Shown here: positions 12,065-24,800 of the stretch, piece after piece
Position numbering within the stretch: the first letter of the stretch is position 1
Layout: the number at the start of each line of letters is the position of its first letter
NCBI GenBank assembly: GCA_022393335.1
Contig: JAJEKB010000592.1
Coordinates: 74,988 to 138,987 of the forward strand
DNA: 64,000 bases
Direction of reading: 5' to 3'
Source of the DNA: Macrotrachela quadricornifera
Lineage: Eukaryota > Rotifera > Eurotatoria > Philodinida > Philodinidae
The notes under the pieces: generated by a model
Databases searched by the model: none
What the model was told of the DNA's origin: nothing
What the model saw: only the letters and a program-made list of their open reading frames with translations
Made by a program: the position numbers and the translations under genes

Positions 12065-13294
12065 ATGTACACCTAACTTTATTAAGCAAAATGTATCAAA
12101 GTGTACAAATTGAGGTTTATCATAATACTAGAAAGACTTATATTGATTAAACAACAAGAAAACTAACCTTTATTGGCTATATATTATAGATTTTGATGAT
12201 ATTTACTTATTTTGCAAAAAATGCTTTCTTATGAATAACACAACAGCGCAATAATATAAAAAGACGTGTGCAAAAACTTACTTTCTATCGATAGATGCCA
12301 CTTCGTTTTCCCATTTGTTTTTTGTTTATTTATAGTCACGCTTCATCAATCAAGCAATTTCTTTCAATTAATTTTTATAAAAAAATCATATTCATGTACA
12401 TTTATGATACAAAATAGCACAAGAATATTCTGAGTCACTCTTTTCCTATCGACAGCGATGCACACCAATGCATGGATTAATAGACGATACTGTAGATTAG
12501 TTCAACTGTAAATATTTCTTTCGTTCGACTATCATTAACAAAAAGGAAGCGAGTTCTTTTATCATGAATCGAATATGTCTACTTTGTTATGGGCCAAAGG
12601 TTATTGATTCATAATATTTAATATTTATGTAAAATGGACAGTTATAAATTACTTAGATCTAACCAAAAGTTCTGAAAACATTAAATAAAAATATGAAGAT
12701 AAAAAGATACTTTTTATTTTATTTTATCAAATATTGTGGATAGTTATCATTATTATTTATATCAAGTTTGATCCGTTCGACACAATTTGTTAAAAGTTTT
12801 TTTCAAGTTTTTTTCGAAAAACTTTTTTAGTACCTTGGTTCTCGCATAAGAAAATCACATTTCATTTGTTTTAAAATTCGGCAAAATTTTATTCGATCAT
12901 ATCCAAAGGTGTAGAATTTGCCGTAAAAACGAGAAATTTTCCCAACTGAAAAAAGATAAAAAGTAAGGCTTTCGTATATGGAGTATATGTTTATAAAGAA
13001 AGAACATTGAAACAGAGCTAATTAAGACAAGTAGCGTGATTAAAAAAATAATGCGTTCTATTAACCATCGACTAACTCCGGTAATCTTGGCACTTGTCTT
13101 TTTCTCAAACGATTTAGTACAATTGCGTCAGGTGATATAAGTTTCCATATTTGATATTGTTCACTTTTTTTATTTCTTAGACTGAAAGGATAGGGTCTAG
13201 AAGACGAATTCACCTGTATCTGTCTATTCGTCTGTCGGTATCGCGGACAAAATGACCATTCAAAGCTATAGTTCGAATATAGTCCAAATAAACA

Positions 13295-14003
13295 TGGAGA
13301 AGACTATAGTAGTCGTCTAATCACTATAATTTAAATTAATCAATCATTATTGATTAAAAATGACTATCACTGTTTAATTATTTATTTTGATTGGATTGCT
13401 GTTCAACGCTGCATCAACAATTAGGTGCTTTATCAATAAATTAGAATTTTATAAGTGAATATAAACATAAAATTATAATAAATAAAAACCACATTCTTTT
13501 AATAGTGTGATCAAATTTTTTTGCGAATAGAAACATCGCTCAAATAATATAATTATCAAAATTCGAATTGTTGTTTACAATATTATTGTAGTAGTTCACA
13601 ATAAAATATAAAAACGTTTTAAATAAAAGAGTAGTACCCAAACGGTTATATACATAAAAGTTCATGACACCGGATGTAAAGGGTTTTCGTGTTTGAGTAG
13701 TATTTTTCTCACGATTTGGCATCGATATTGATACGCATGCAAAAAATGCTTATAGAGAGGCAGTTTAAACTCAAACAAAAAGTCATACGAAATTATTTAA
13801 AGGATATGACTTCTGCTTATCATAATTTTATGTCCAAACTCACTTGTAAAATTCGAATTAATTGACAAAGCACCTAGTTATTGATACAACATTGAATAAT
13901 AAGTTAATAAAAATGAATAATTAAACAATGATCATCATTTGTAACCAATACTGGTGGACTAATTTAAATCATAATGACGTGATGATCTTTATGATCTTCT
14001 CCA
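13295..14003. mobile_element. MITE-like element with long terminal inverted repeats
   Basis: The left end (from TGGAGAAGA at 13295) and the reverse complement of the right end (to 14003) can be aligned for about 170 bp. Shared blocks include TGGAGAAGA, TTTAAATTA, GTTTAATTATT, TAGGTGCTTT and ACATAAAATTAT. Identity is roughly 70-75% by eye. The interior of about 350 bp holds only a 60-codon frame (13540-13722, minus strand) with no transposase motif. This reads as an old non-autonomous DNA element. The exact ends and the target-site duplication are uncertain. Confidence 0.65.
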
Positions 14004-15659
14004 CAACTGTTGCAGCTATAATTACCAGACGAACACTATGATCATGTTATTATGTTACACGCAACCATACATATTGAATTCCCGTTCACATCTGTGGCCA
14101 ATTATACGACCTTGTAATTAACAAATTTCCAAAAATTTCCCTACTTAACAAGTTTTCAAAAAATTTCCCCAAGCTCGCGCTTGCGCACACAGGCAGATTC
14201 AGCACCTCTGTATCTAACCATATAAATATATTGGCTCTGACATTTGTAAAAAAAAACCTGTGCTAGATTTGCAAAATTAAGTTTCGACTTTTAATCATAG
14301 TTCTTGGCAAATTATTTTGTGACCCAATGCTTTGTTCTAAATATGATTTAAAACCAGTTGCTTATTCAGTTTTCTATAACCTATCAGGAAGACTAAGTTA
14401 GAAGATTCTATCGCGTAATATATTTTCAAAAAAGAGGAATCTATAAAAAGTTGCGAAATTATTTGTTTTCAACGTGAAAAAAGGCCTAAGAAAATGCAAG
14501 GCATACATATTCTTGACTGCCTTGAAATTCTCTATCAAATAGTATATGATTTGGAAAAAAAATTTTTTTTACTGTAATTTTGCTTCCGAGGCATGTTAGA
14601 ATAAACATAATTACACAGTAAATCAAAATTAAATAGCTATTAATAGAAAAAGTTTATATGCATCAGTGAGAAGAATAAAAAAAATCATTACCTGATTAAA
14701 ATGTCTCTTCTTGAACAATTTTAAACTACTTTCAAATATGTATCTATTTCATTTGTAAAACATCGATATTTTCTATACCTAGAATTGATGTAATCTTATT
14801 GATTGATGATTCTGTCAAATACTTTTGACATAACAAATAAATTCAGAAAGTAGGCAGTTCAACTAATATGTATTGATTCTCGTAGTCAATTAAGTATTCA
14901 TAATGATCATAATTTGTTTTATTGACAGGTCTCTATATACAGATTTTTTATTTATATAAACAAATATATAGGAAAAAATACTACATTTTTGTTTTTTAAT
15001 TAGAATTGAGAGCTTAGAAAGATGTTCTTGAAGTTTGTACGCATAAATAAAACCTTTGTACATAGAAATCTATCAATTTAAACAAAATAGTTTATAAAAC
15101 CGAATCGAATAGTAAAGGCATACGTAAGACTTTTAGGATACACTATGTAATATAATTGATTTTATCATTAGAATCACATGAATTATGTTGAAATAATCAA
15201 TATTCTTGTTCATATATAAGATGATTTTTGAGAAAGCAGATAGTATTTATTAAAAATAAAATAACACTTAATAAGAATAATAACACAATGTAATAGAGAA
15301 CGACAAAAAAAATAATATTCTGTTACACAGGTAGATTTTTGTCATTGAATTATGATTTACCATAAATAATCTTCGTCTCTCTTATTTCTTTCTCTTTATA
15401 TTGTCTGCTATAAATTGTATGAATGATATAGACGTAATAGTAATTTTTATATTTTTTATAGGCAACGCAAAATATTCTACTGCCTTTTTATTATTTCTTT
15501 TTAGAAATATAGAAACAGTGTTTTCGTTGAAGAGTAATGTACAAAGTTTATCATACATTTACATCCATATCTACAATATAAGAATAATAGATAATTTATT
15601 TGAAACGGATAAATGTTTATATAAAACTATGTTTTCTTCCAGGTTGAAATATATAATCA

Positions 15660-16711
15660 TCATTCAATATCAGTGCCTATGACATTTGATACTGGGCCTA
15701 AAGGATGAATTTCATTTTTATCACTGTTACACAAAGTTCTTAATAGTCTCCAACACTTTTTTGAGAAAAAATGTTTCACTTGACGACGATATCGTGGTGA
15801 TGATGCTAAAAATATATAAAAACTTATCTAAAACAAAAATTTTATGGAAATTTTGTAGAAAATAGAAATAAATATCTCACAGTATAATTTAAATTTGTTA
15901 ATGATGCTATTATTGAAAATATCAATTGTTCAATAGCATATTGATAAAGATTTTCTGAAGTAGTTGTAACATTAAGCATATAAATACGATAAATAGTATA
16001 CGGTAATAAAATTGATACAAAACAAATGACACGCACAAAAACCATTGCTGTTAATTGTCGATCTAAACGACGACGCGTAGTAGATACTTGACGTCGAACT
16101 AATAGACGAACATTTCGATATGCAAAAAGACTGAATAATGATGAAGAAAAAATTGGTAACAAACCATGTAAAATAGGATAATAAAAGAAAGAATAGTAAT
16201 ATTTTAATTCAACACTTATCATCATACAGACATTTGATGAAACAATTTGATAAAAAATACCATATGGTATAGTATGAATTATCCAAATACAAATAGCTAC
16301 AAATGTTAGACGATGAGCGAATTTTAATGTACTGATTTTTCGTATAAAAAAATGAGGATTTGTCGAAAGAAATTGATCTAATGCAACGAAACATACCATT
16401 GACGTTGATAAAAGTCGAAATATTTGAGTTAACATAGGTTTTAGTTTGCACCAAGCAATAAAAATATTTTCCAACTTCGATTCATATATAACTGGTAAAA
16501 GATCAATAGTAAAAAGAATTGATAATTGACATGTATTAACAATAGATTCCACAATTAGATAGAAAGCACATTGATTAGATCGAAAGACTTTTAAAGTAGT
16601 AAGAACACAAAGATTTATACAATTACCAATACTTCCAATAATGAATATACTTATTGTAAAATACAATGAAAAATGTCCTGCAAAGGCAAGAATTTCAACA
16701 GCTGTTGGCAT
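15660..16711 (-). CDS. Rhodopsin-like GPCR, rotifer-type family (member 1)
   Basis: Two exons (16711-15881, 15827-15660) give 332 residues with seven hydrophobic segments. TM1 carries IGSIGNCINL. TM3 starts at WCK, whose Cys can pair with NVC in extracellular loop 2. The DRY position reads LDQF, so the G-protein-gating Arg is Gln. Intracellular loop 3 is strongly basic (RNVRLLVRRQ, TRRRLDRQLTAM). The intron falls in phase 0 within TM7, before ISFYIFLASSPRYRRQ, exactly as in the other members in this window. A short Cys/Lys-rich cytoplasmic tail ends at TGA 15662-15660. The ligand is unknown; relatives are usually annotated as peptide-receptor-like. It lacks an obvious N-glycosylated N-terminus. 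Confidence 0.88.
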
Positions 16712-19700
16712 GATAGATACAAAATAATATCGTTAATTACACAAGTTGCTATCTTTTTACAATGTCTTTTTTTCTTGTTTTTGTATTTCTTTCCCTTTTT
16801 TTTTTACATTTTTACGCATTTCACTTGTTTGGTGAAGCATAATGAACACTAACAAATGTCTCATCATTTTCTATTGGATGCTATAAAATTAACTTAATGA
16901 ATACAGATTGTATTCATCTATATAGCTTATCTTTGCAAATAATTTAATTTATATTTAAAAAATAGGATATATAGTCTTCTTGATGTGAGATGAATAGTTA
17001 TAGAAATTCGAAGTTTCGTTTATATATAAATTGATGAAATTAAACATTTTCTTTACATAATTATTTCTATTATATATATCAAAAGATATTTTTTTTTGTG
17101 CCTTTCAAAGTACATTTCCAAACTTAGAAAATAATTTATCTATAAAATTGTCAAACGATTCATGTTCTAACATCACAAATTACATAGAAGGTAATCAAAT
17201 ACAACTTTTGAATATTGTCTTTACTTATTATGATAAATATCATGCTTTGAATATTAAATTTTGATGCAACGTGGCTCTTAGAGACAATACCATAGTTTAA
17301 AGGAAGAATCTGTCTGACTTTTTTTAATTTCATTGAAATTTATCTCTTATGGATTGGAAAAAAGTCTCTTTTTTCAAAGTTGAACTATAAAACAATTTAT
17401 CTATATTATAGCATATGTAAAGTGCCAATTAGTCAGTGTCATCTTTTTGAAGATGTAGTTGAATCTATCGTAATTTACACTGATTGGTTTTTAATTAAAA
17501 TCTATTATAAATAGGAACATATCTTTCAAAGGAATGACTTATAATTCAATTGGATCTAAGCCTTACTATATTATTTCAAATATCTAACGTAATATTCGAA
17601 TATATAAGTCCTTGATAGTTTCTTCTTATAAAAATCGAGAAAAAGATATATATTAAACTTAGTATTTAGCACTGTCAGTTATTGACATTAGATATTGGTC
17701 ATAAAATACAGCTCTATATGATATATATTGCGCTAGCTTACTACTGATTTACGTTATTATAAGAAAAACAGAAAATGTATTTTTATAATTCAAATTTATA
17801 AAAAAAATAAATCTCCGAATACAATATAATAAGTGACAATTATTTTGTTAAATGTACAAATGATATGTATGGTCTTTGCCAAAAGCACTTTTTAGTCATG
17901 TAAAGCGCCCAAAAGTGAGAGTGAAGATAAGAATAAATTGTCTTCTTCATGCTTAACACGTCTGTACAAGAATTAAAGAGTCCATACACTCTCAAATGTC
18001 TTGTGAAGCTTTCGATGAAATACTTTTCAACAAAGAGCATTACAACCGTAAAAACTTCTTCACAATTGAAAATTAATAGATCGTGAAATTCAGCTATTAT
18101 AATAAATACATTTTGACATTAATCTATTCTTTTCTATTTTAGTGATGAAAAAAAAATTGTGGTATAATACAAAAACTATATAAAAGTTTGATGAACTTAT
18201 TTTTCTACTTGTTTCAAATTCAACAATACTAAAAATAATATATTTCATATTTAGATTCGTGTTTTTGAAAAAACCACGTAGCAAACTGATTTCTGTAAAA
18301 CATTAAAAAAAAAACTTTTTTTCTTTGTTGAAATTTTTATTTAATTCAGATGTCTATTAAAAGTATCAGATGAACAACATCACTGATAATTTTTGTTTTT
18401 ATATCACTGTTTGTTACTATTTATTTATTCTTGTGAAAGTAAAAAAAAACTCATCACACTCATCTAAATTTTTCTGCATGAATGCAGCTTATAAAAACAA
18501 AAGAAATGTAATAAAGTGACAAGCACAAAAATAGAAAAACGATGTAGAGTCATTAATTATGCCATACTGTTCTTCAAACTGAACCAGCTTTTACAATTAT
18601 AAGATCTTTTTTCTCCTGTCATATATGATTATTTTTCACTAATGAATATAATAATGAATTTTCTATACTGAAGCCTTGACGAAGTTGACCGATTTTAATT
18701 TCATTTACAACTTACGCAGAACAGCATTCATTTATATGTCTACCTTACAGAATAATAAAAATACATAGTTCATAGACATAGATCTTGAAATTATATATAA
18801 TTTTAATTTTACTCAATATCAAGATAAGTTTGCAACCTAATAAAACATTTTAAAAGTTTCTCTAATTCAAAAATTTCTAATTTTTTTGTACAATAGCTTA
18901 ATTAATATCACAGCTTTCTTCTTTACTGAACTTTGATTACAACAGAAGAAACAAATTTTTTTTCTTTTGATTCAAAACATATCTAATGAACTTCAAAAGA
19001 AAATCACAAAGCATTGCCTATTCAAAGCAAAAGCTATGTTTGTTTTTTTTAAGAATAAGTATTAGACTAAAGCAACGTGAAACGCATGGATTTTAGATGC
19101 GTTTCATCTGAATTGCAAATAAAAACGTAGATACGATCTTATACTCTCTCATTTCTAAATATTTTTCGAAGATACATAGGTGATACAAGTGCCTATGTCA
19201 ACAATATCATTAATCGAGCACTAGATTTATTACTTGGTGATTTCTTCAGCAAATTTGTGGTCAATGAATTCTTTATAATTTATGATAGTATGATTATTTT
19301 GTTTCAATAAATAAATACTTAAGGCAAGATCTTTATGACTTTTTTTAAGTTTTAAACGTTGTGTACATATGAGACTGATGTCTAATTAGTATAATATTCT
19401 GTCATATTGACAAAATTTGATCTACTATTCAATAGTACTGAAAGTCGTAAAAGTTGTCAGTGATAGATTGATGACGAATTATACGTTTTTTGAACTAGAT
19501 TCTCGAGACATTTAAATCTTTCTTATCGATTGTACTTGTCAAAATTACTTGTGCAAAATTAGATTGGACTTGTGAAATATTTTACACATTTGTGTAATCT
19601 GTTTTTAAATTTGGCGAACTGAAATTGATCTCATCTATTTTCAAAAAAATTTATCCGTTAGTAAACTTTATAAGAAAACACAACTAGCTGACTTGAACAA

Positions 19701-19906
19701 CAAAAGTCTGTTTCATTAATCCTAATGGCAACAATAAAAACACACAATCTTTGTTTTACACAAGTGGCCTCAATAACTTTTCACTACACGCTATATTGGT
19801 ATTTTCCTCAGTTAAGTTAAGAACTCGATTACAACAAAATAAATAAAAGAACAAATCGAATAAATAGTTCGAAAACTGATGTCTTTATATATTTTATAAA
19901 TGTTCA
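16712..19906. other. Gene-poor spacer of about 3.2 kb
   Basis: I see no supported gene. Open frames at 17840-18284 are AT-rich and lack domain signals. A perfect 10-bp-arm hairpin (TGAAACGCAT and its complement) occurs at 19078-19106. Parts may be decayed GPCR or transposon sequence, but I could not align any to the neighbours. Confidence 0.4.
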
Positions 19907-20286
19907 TCATCCAAAATCAGTACCAGATTCAGTAGATATTCCACCCGATGGTTGAATTATATTTTGACGTCCATGATATCTCTGTTTCAAAGATTGCCAA
20001 CATTTTTTTATAAAATAATATTTAACTTGATGACGATATCGCGATGATGTTGCCAAGAAAATATAAAAACTTATCTAAAATCATTTTTATCTAAGATTTG
20101 TTTAATAATTTAAAATAAAAGAATTACCGCATGAATGACGTAAGCTAATGAAGTACTGATTGCTTGAATCCACTGATTAGTAGCATATTCAAGAGTATTA
20201 GCTCGAATGATTGTTAAATTAAGTAGTGCAATTCGATGAATTGTGAATGGTAATTGTAATAAAACAAAAAAGATTACTCGAACAAA
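19907..20286 (-). CDS. GPCR family member 2, C-terminal part truncated by assembly gap
   Basis: Reading leftwards from the gap, an open frame covers VRVIFF, TM6 (LLQLPFTIHRIALLNLT) and TM7. The conserved phase-0 TM7 intron follows, then an exon with ISFYIFLATSSRYRHQVKYYF and a tail ending TESGTDFG before TGA 19909-19907. Sequence and intron position match the other GPCRs in this window. TM1-TM5 should lie in or beyond the gap. Because the next plus-strand gene starts about 200 bp past the gap, the missing part must lie in unsequenced DNA or the join is wrong. I cannot say whether the full gene is intact. Confidence 0.8.
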
Positions 20287-20296
20287 NNNNNNNNNN
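20287..20296. other. Assembly gap (10 N)
   Basis: Ten Ns interrupt a GPCR gene mid-exon. The true gap length is unknown. At least about 650 bp of GPCR coding sequence is missing here. Confidence 0.99.
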
Positions 20297-20490
20297 AAAA
20301 AAAAGGAATAGAAAGCAGTTGTGACTATTTATTTTAGTGAGACTAGAACTCGTAAAAAACTGTAAAACAAATGTCAGAAAAAAAGAATTTTTTTTTATAT
20401 TTAAAAAATATAAATTTAGATGTAAGTTTTTTTTTGAATACTAACTTTAAATTGTTTCAGGCTTGAACAGATCATCTATTCATTATCAAC

Positions 20491-21693
20491 ATGTATTTCT
20501 TCACTACCATTGGTGTTTTAATGCTACAATTCATGGTATTAATCAAAGGTGATCTTGATCCATGTCCTGTGTCATGGCGATTACCATGTCCACTTCCTCC
20601 TTGGCCACCAACATATAATATGCAATTATCAACACAACATTATTTTTATTCTAGTGTAGGATATTATGATAATGAAACACTTACTTTTGCAGCATTACAT
20701 GGTGTAGTTGGTGTTGATTGGGCCAATCATTATGATCTTCCAATGCATCGAGAAGAAACATTAGCTCAACAAGCAACTTATATTAAAGCTGTTAATCCAA
20801 AAACTCGTGTATTTGTTTATCGTCAATCTGAACTTGCAATTAATATTTTTGATAATGGTGCAAAAGTAATGTATGATCCTTCGAAAAAAGATGATTGGTT
20901 TGTTGTATTTCCAAATGGTACTATTTATAATGATTCTACTATGGTTGGTAAATATCGTATGGATCAATTTTGTTGGGATCATAGAAATCCAGATGTACGA
21001 GATTATTTTGTAAATTATTATGTTGGTAGTGCATTTAATCAATCAATTGTTGATGGTATTTTTTATGATGATGATGGAGGTATTTGGGATGAACGATATA
21101 ACTATCCAAATTATACTGAAGAATATCGACAAGCTGTTGATGCAGCTCAACAAGTATCATTAAAACGAGCATGGGAACTTGGTCTTAAATACAATAAACA
21201 TGCATGGCAAGCTTGGTTAACTCCAACAATACCTACTAGTCAAGATATACCAACTGTATGTGCAGAGAAGATGAAAACTGCAATATCAATGAAAAATGTT
21301 CCCGTAACTTTTCCTGCTATGTATAATGGAGCATGTGATCATCCATGGGAAGAATGTAAAGATCTTAAACAACAATTAGCTGCATTTCTAATTGCTCGTG
21401 GAGATTACTGGCTATTTTTTACACCAAATTCATGGTGGAAAGAAGGATTTGAAACTGATTATGGTGTACCTTTAGCTGATGCTTATGAACCTTTTCCAAA
21501 TTTTTTTGTACGAAAATGGAGTAATTGTACGGTTTATCTTGATTGTAATAATTTTGTTTCGGATATTATTTTTCCTCCTTCTAAAATATCAGTTGTTCAT
21601 GAAAAACCATCACATGATTTGCCTATTTTTCTTAAATATTTCTATTATTTTTATCATACTGTATGTCGATTTTGTCGTATGTTTTTTTCCTAA
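20491..21693 (+). CDS. Secreted glycoside-hydrolase-like protein
   Basis: An uninterrupted 400-codon frame. The N-terminus (MYFFTTIGVLMLQFMVLIKG) is a signal peptide, followed by a Pro/Cys-rich linker (CPVSWRLPCPLPPWPPTY). The body resembles the TIM-barrel glycosyl-hydrolase-like proteins found in protists, oomycetes and bdelloids. It has FVYRQSELA on a barrel strand, MDQFCWDHRNPDVRDYF, and the acidic block VDGIFYDDDGGIWDE, likely the catalytic site. The C-terminal FVRKWSNCTVYLDC block is also typical. At least five N-x-S/T sites fit a secreted protein. An in-frame hydrophobic C-terminus (FLKYFYYFYHTVC) could be a membrane anchor. Single-exon structure amid intron-rich genes suggests transfer or retroposition. 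Substrate is unknown. A TTGTTTCAG acceptor ends at about 20460, just upstream. Confidence 0.75.
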   Translation: MYFFTTIGVLMLQFMVLIKGDLDPCPVSWRLPCPLPPWPPTYNMQLSTQHYFYSSVGYYDNETLTFAALHGVVGVDWANHYDLPMHREETLAQQATYIKAVNPKTRVFVYRQSELAINIFDNGAKVMYDPSKKDDWFVVFPNGTIYNDSTMVGKYRMDQFCWDHRNPDVRDYFVNYYVGSAFNQSIVDGIFYDDDGGIWDERYNYPNYTEEYRQAVDAAQQVSLKRAWELGLKYNKHAWQAWLTPTIPTSQDIPTVCAEKMKTAISMKNVPVTFPAMYNGACDHPWEECKDLKQQLAAFLIARGDYWLFFTPNSWWKEGFETDYGVPLADAYEPFPNFFVRKWSNCTVYLDCNNFVSDIIFPPSKISVVHEKPSHDLPIFLKYFYYFYHTVCRFCRMFFS

Positions 21694-21862
21694 ATTCTTT
21701 TTTTTGAATAGAATGATAATGAATAAATTTTTTACTTGTAGGTGAATATAGAACATTCTGGGATTATTTTTTTTTATCCTATTTATTTCATTTAATAAAA
21801 TATTTGTTTTTTTTTATAATATTGATAATAATTCAAAAAATCTAGTCTCGATTCGACTAGAA

Positions 21863-24800
21863 TCACTTTTTGATGTTCCTTCTTTTTCGATCAAGACAAA
21901 TACGTGTATCAAATTCAATAAGAAATTGACGAATGTACATATGCAATAAGTCAATCTTTGTTGTTGATGAATTATTATTATTATTGATGGAATCAAGTGT
22001 TGCAAGTAGACTTTCAGCAAGTGCAATATTTGAATCTAATTTATTTGTAATTTCTGATAAATCAGACGAATTTGTAGTCGACAAAGATATAGTTTTGACA
22101 TGATTATCATAATTTTGATGTATACTTGGTAGAGAAGAATGTAAACTGAGTTCATCTGAAATGTAAAATACACATGTAAAACTTGCTGAAATATATATCA
22201 TATTTGTTTTAAAATAATGAAAAAGACAAACACACATACCCACCCGATTCGGAATAATTCATTAATAATTGAAGATTTTTTGGTAATATTTTACATTCAT
22301 CGGTGGTATTTTTATTTAATGTATTATTATTTAAAGAACACAAACTATCAATACTAGTTAAGGATAATCTAGTATCAATAATTGATTTTGATGATTCAAA
22401 AGATTGTATTGAGTGAATATGCTCATTATAATTATTATTATTATAATCTTAAATTTAGAAATAAAAATAAATGAAGAAAAAATATAAATTTATGTTAAAT
22501 AGATATATACTTAAATATGATTGAATTGTTGGTGTTGATGTTCGTGATGATGTATTAGATTTAATTCGAACTCGTTTTCCAATAATATTTATTCCATTAT
22601 TTGAATTTGATCGTATTTTTAAATATTTAAAATTAATTTTTGCCCGATATTTTTCATAGATCATATCAGCACTATTTATTTTTCTAGGTACAATAGGTAC
22701 TTGCCATTGATATGTATTTAAAAGAGGTTTATATAATTGACAAAAATAATTCTTATTATTCAATGGATTAATAATAGGAGAAATGATATCATTATCATAT
22801 GATACAGATGTAGTATTATTTAAATAGAGACTATTAATTTCAGTTATTGAACTTTTTGGTATATCATCTATATCTATATTTGATTCATTAAAAGATTGAT
22901 GAATATCAATAGGTGTAAATAATGAATGTTCTTCATTATCTAAAATAGATTTTAGAATAATAAAATCAAATAAATTGTATTAACCTTGTTCGATATCAAC
23001 TTCTAGACTATCATAATTTTCTTTTTCAATTGAATTAAATGTAAGTGTATCGATTTTTTCATATTTTTCATTAATAATTAAAGATGTAATATCAGTTTGA
23101 TAATCTTGTTTTTCAGTATCAATACCAAATTGTTCTGTTTGATCATCATTAAATTTTGAATTATTAATTGTTGTTAAAAGAAAATCTGGTGTAAATTCTG
23201 TACTACCTTCTAAACATGTATTTGAAGATTCTAATTCAATAAAATATTGAAAATTTTGTTGAATACGTTTTAATAAATATTTTTTTTGTTCTTTTGTTGA
23301 ATATTGATGATGAATATGATGTATTAATGAATGAAGTGTTGTTTCAGAAAATGATATTAATTTATGATAAGATGATGAATATTTTTGTTGATGATAAATA
23401 TGATAAATAAATGTATCTGAAAGTGCATGATGAAGTCGATGACCAGGTAAATGAAAAGTAACTATAGAAAAGATAAAATTATAAATAAATATATTGTTAA
23501 TTCTTCGTACCACTTGTTGATATTAATTCTGTTTGACTTATTGTTTTTTGTGATGATGATGGTAATATATCAATAATTTTTTCTTGATTAGTTTCAAATG
23601 ATGATGATTTATGAACTACAATTTCAACTAAATCATGAATTGGTTGAATATTATTGGATGAGTCAAATATTGTTTTAGATATTTTATCATTTAAATGAAT
23701 AATGTATGTGATATCAGTTTGTGTTTCAACAGTTGAAACTAGAGATTGATATGAAGAAAAATCATATTCATTAGTTGATGTCATTTTTTCTAAAGTATCT
23801 TTTATTATTAATTCAGAATTGATTTTTTCATTATTAGGCATTGCTAGATAAGTTAATAAGATTGCAAGTTGATTAGCAATAGTTATTTGTAAAGGTGTTA
23901 TCTTCTGTTCAGTTAATTCATATTGAAGAAGTTTTCGAATTAAAAGACATAATTCTTCTATAGATTCAACTAATGAATGAACTTTTTTTTGTTCAGAATT
24001 TTCAGAAATAAAATTAGATTCAATAAATGATGATGGTAGTGATTGATCAATAATTAAAAGTTCACTTATATTAGCAGGATTATCGAATAACATATATGGT
24101 ACTTTTTCAATATTATTATTCAATAATGATGTTGAAGTAACTGGTGTTGATATAGTTGGAAAAAAAGAGGATAAAATATCATTAAGAAAAATTGATGGAA
24201 CTTGTGATGGAGATAATACCTCAATAACAGGTTGAAACTCTTCGATATTTTCATTTTCTTCTAATAATGGTATGTTAGATGAATTTTGTACTATTACATT
24301 AGTAGACGAATTATCTTTGAGTATATTATTATTAGATGTTAATAACGAATTTGATGCAGTATAATTGAGAAATTTTACTATTTATAATCAATATGAAACG
24401 ATCAAATAATAATATGATTTTATTACATATTAAATTACCCTCATTTTCTGTAGAATATATTTTTGGTTGATGTATTGCCTTAAGTGAATTTGTTACTGAA
24501 ATTGTCATATTTGAATTATCATCATCATCATCATCATCTAATATGTGTTGATCGATATTGATCGATTGAATAATTCTATGGTCAATACTAGATTTAGTGG
24601 ATAAATTTGTTGGAGAATCAATTGATAATGAAGTAGATGATCTGTAAGAGTCAGTCATATTTGACATAATTTTTGATCTTTCAGAATTATGAATTTCATC
24701 AAATTTATTTAATGGTGATAGCATAATTGGATGAGAAATCTTTAATGAAGGTTGTTGACGTTCTCGTTGAAATTGTTGAATATGATTATAATGAGATGGT

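Larger units (their letters stand above)
11753..15659. other. Gene-poor spacer of about 3.9 kb
   Basis: No coding sequence that I can support. It holds a 30-bp near-palindrome with GTACAC ends at 12035-12064 and a MITE-like element at 13295-14003. The remainder, including 14010-15650, is AT-rich with scattered stops in all frames. It may contain promoter DNA for EXOC4 near 11753-12000. Confidence 0.5.

Noticed and set aside
13540..13722. 60-codon frame on the minus strand as a gene
   Set aside because: It lies inside the MITE-like element, has no transposase motif and its tail is AT-rich noise.
15401..15682. 93-codon plus-strand frame as a gene
   Set aside because: It overlaps the 3' end of a GPCR gene in antisense and is a Phe/Ile-rich, low-complexity translation.
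20761..21042. Minus-strand frame opposite the hydrolase-like gene
   Set aside because: Antisense shadow with Ile/Asn-rich composition.
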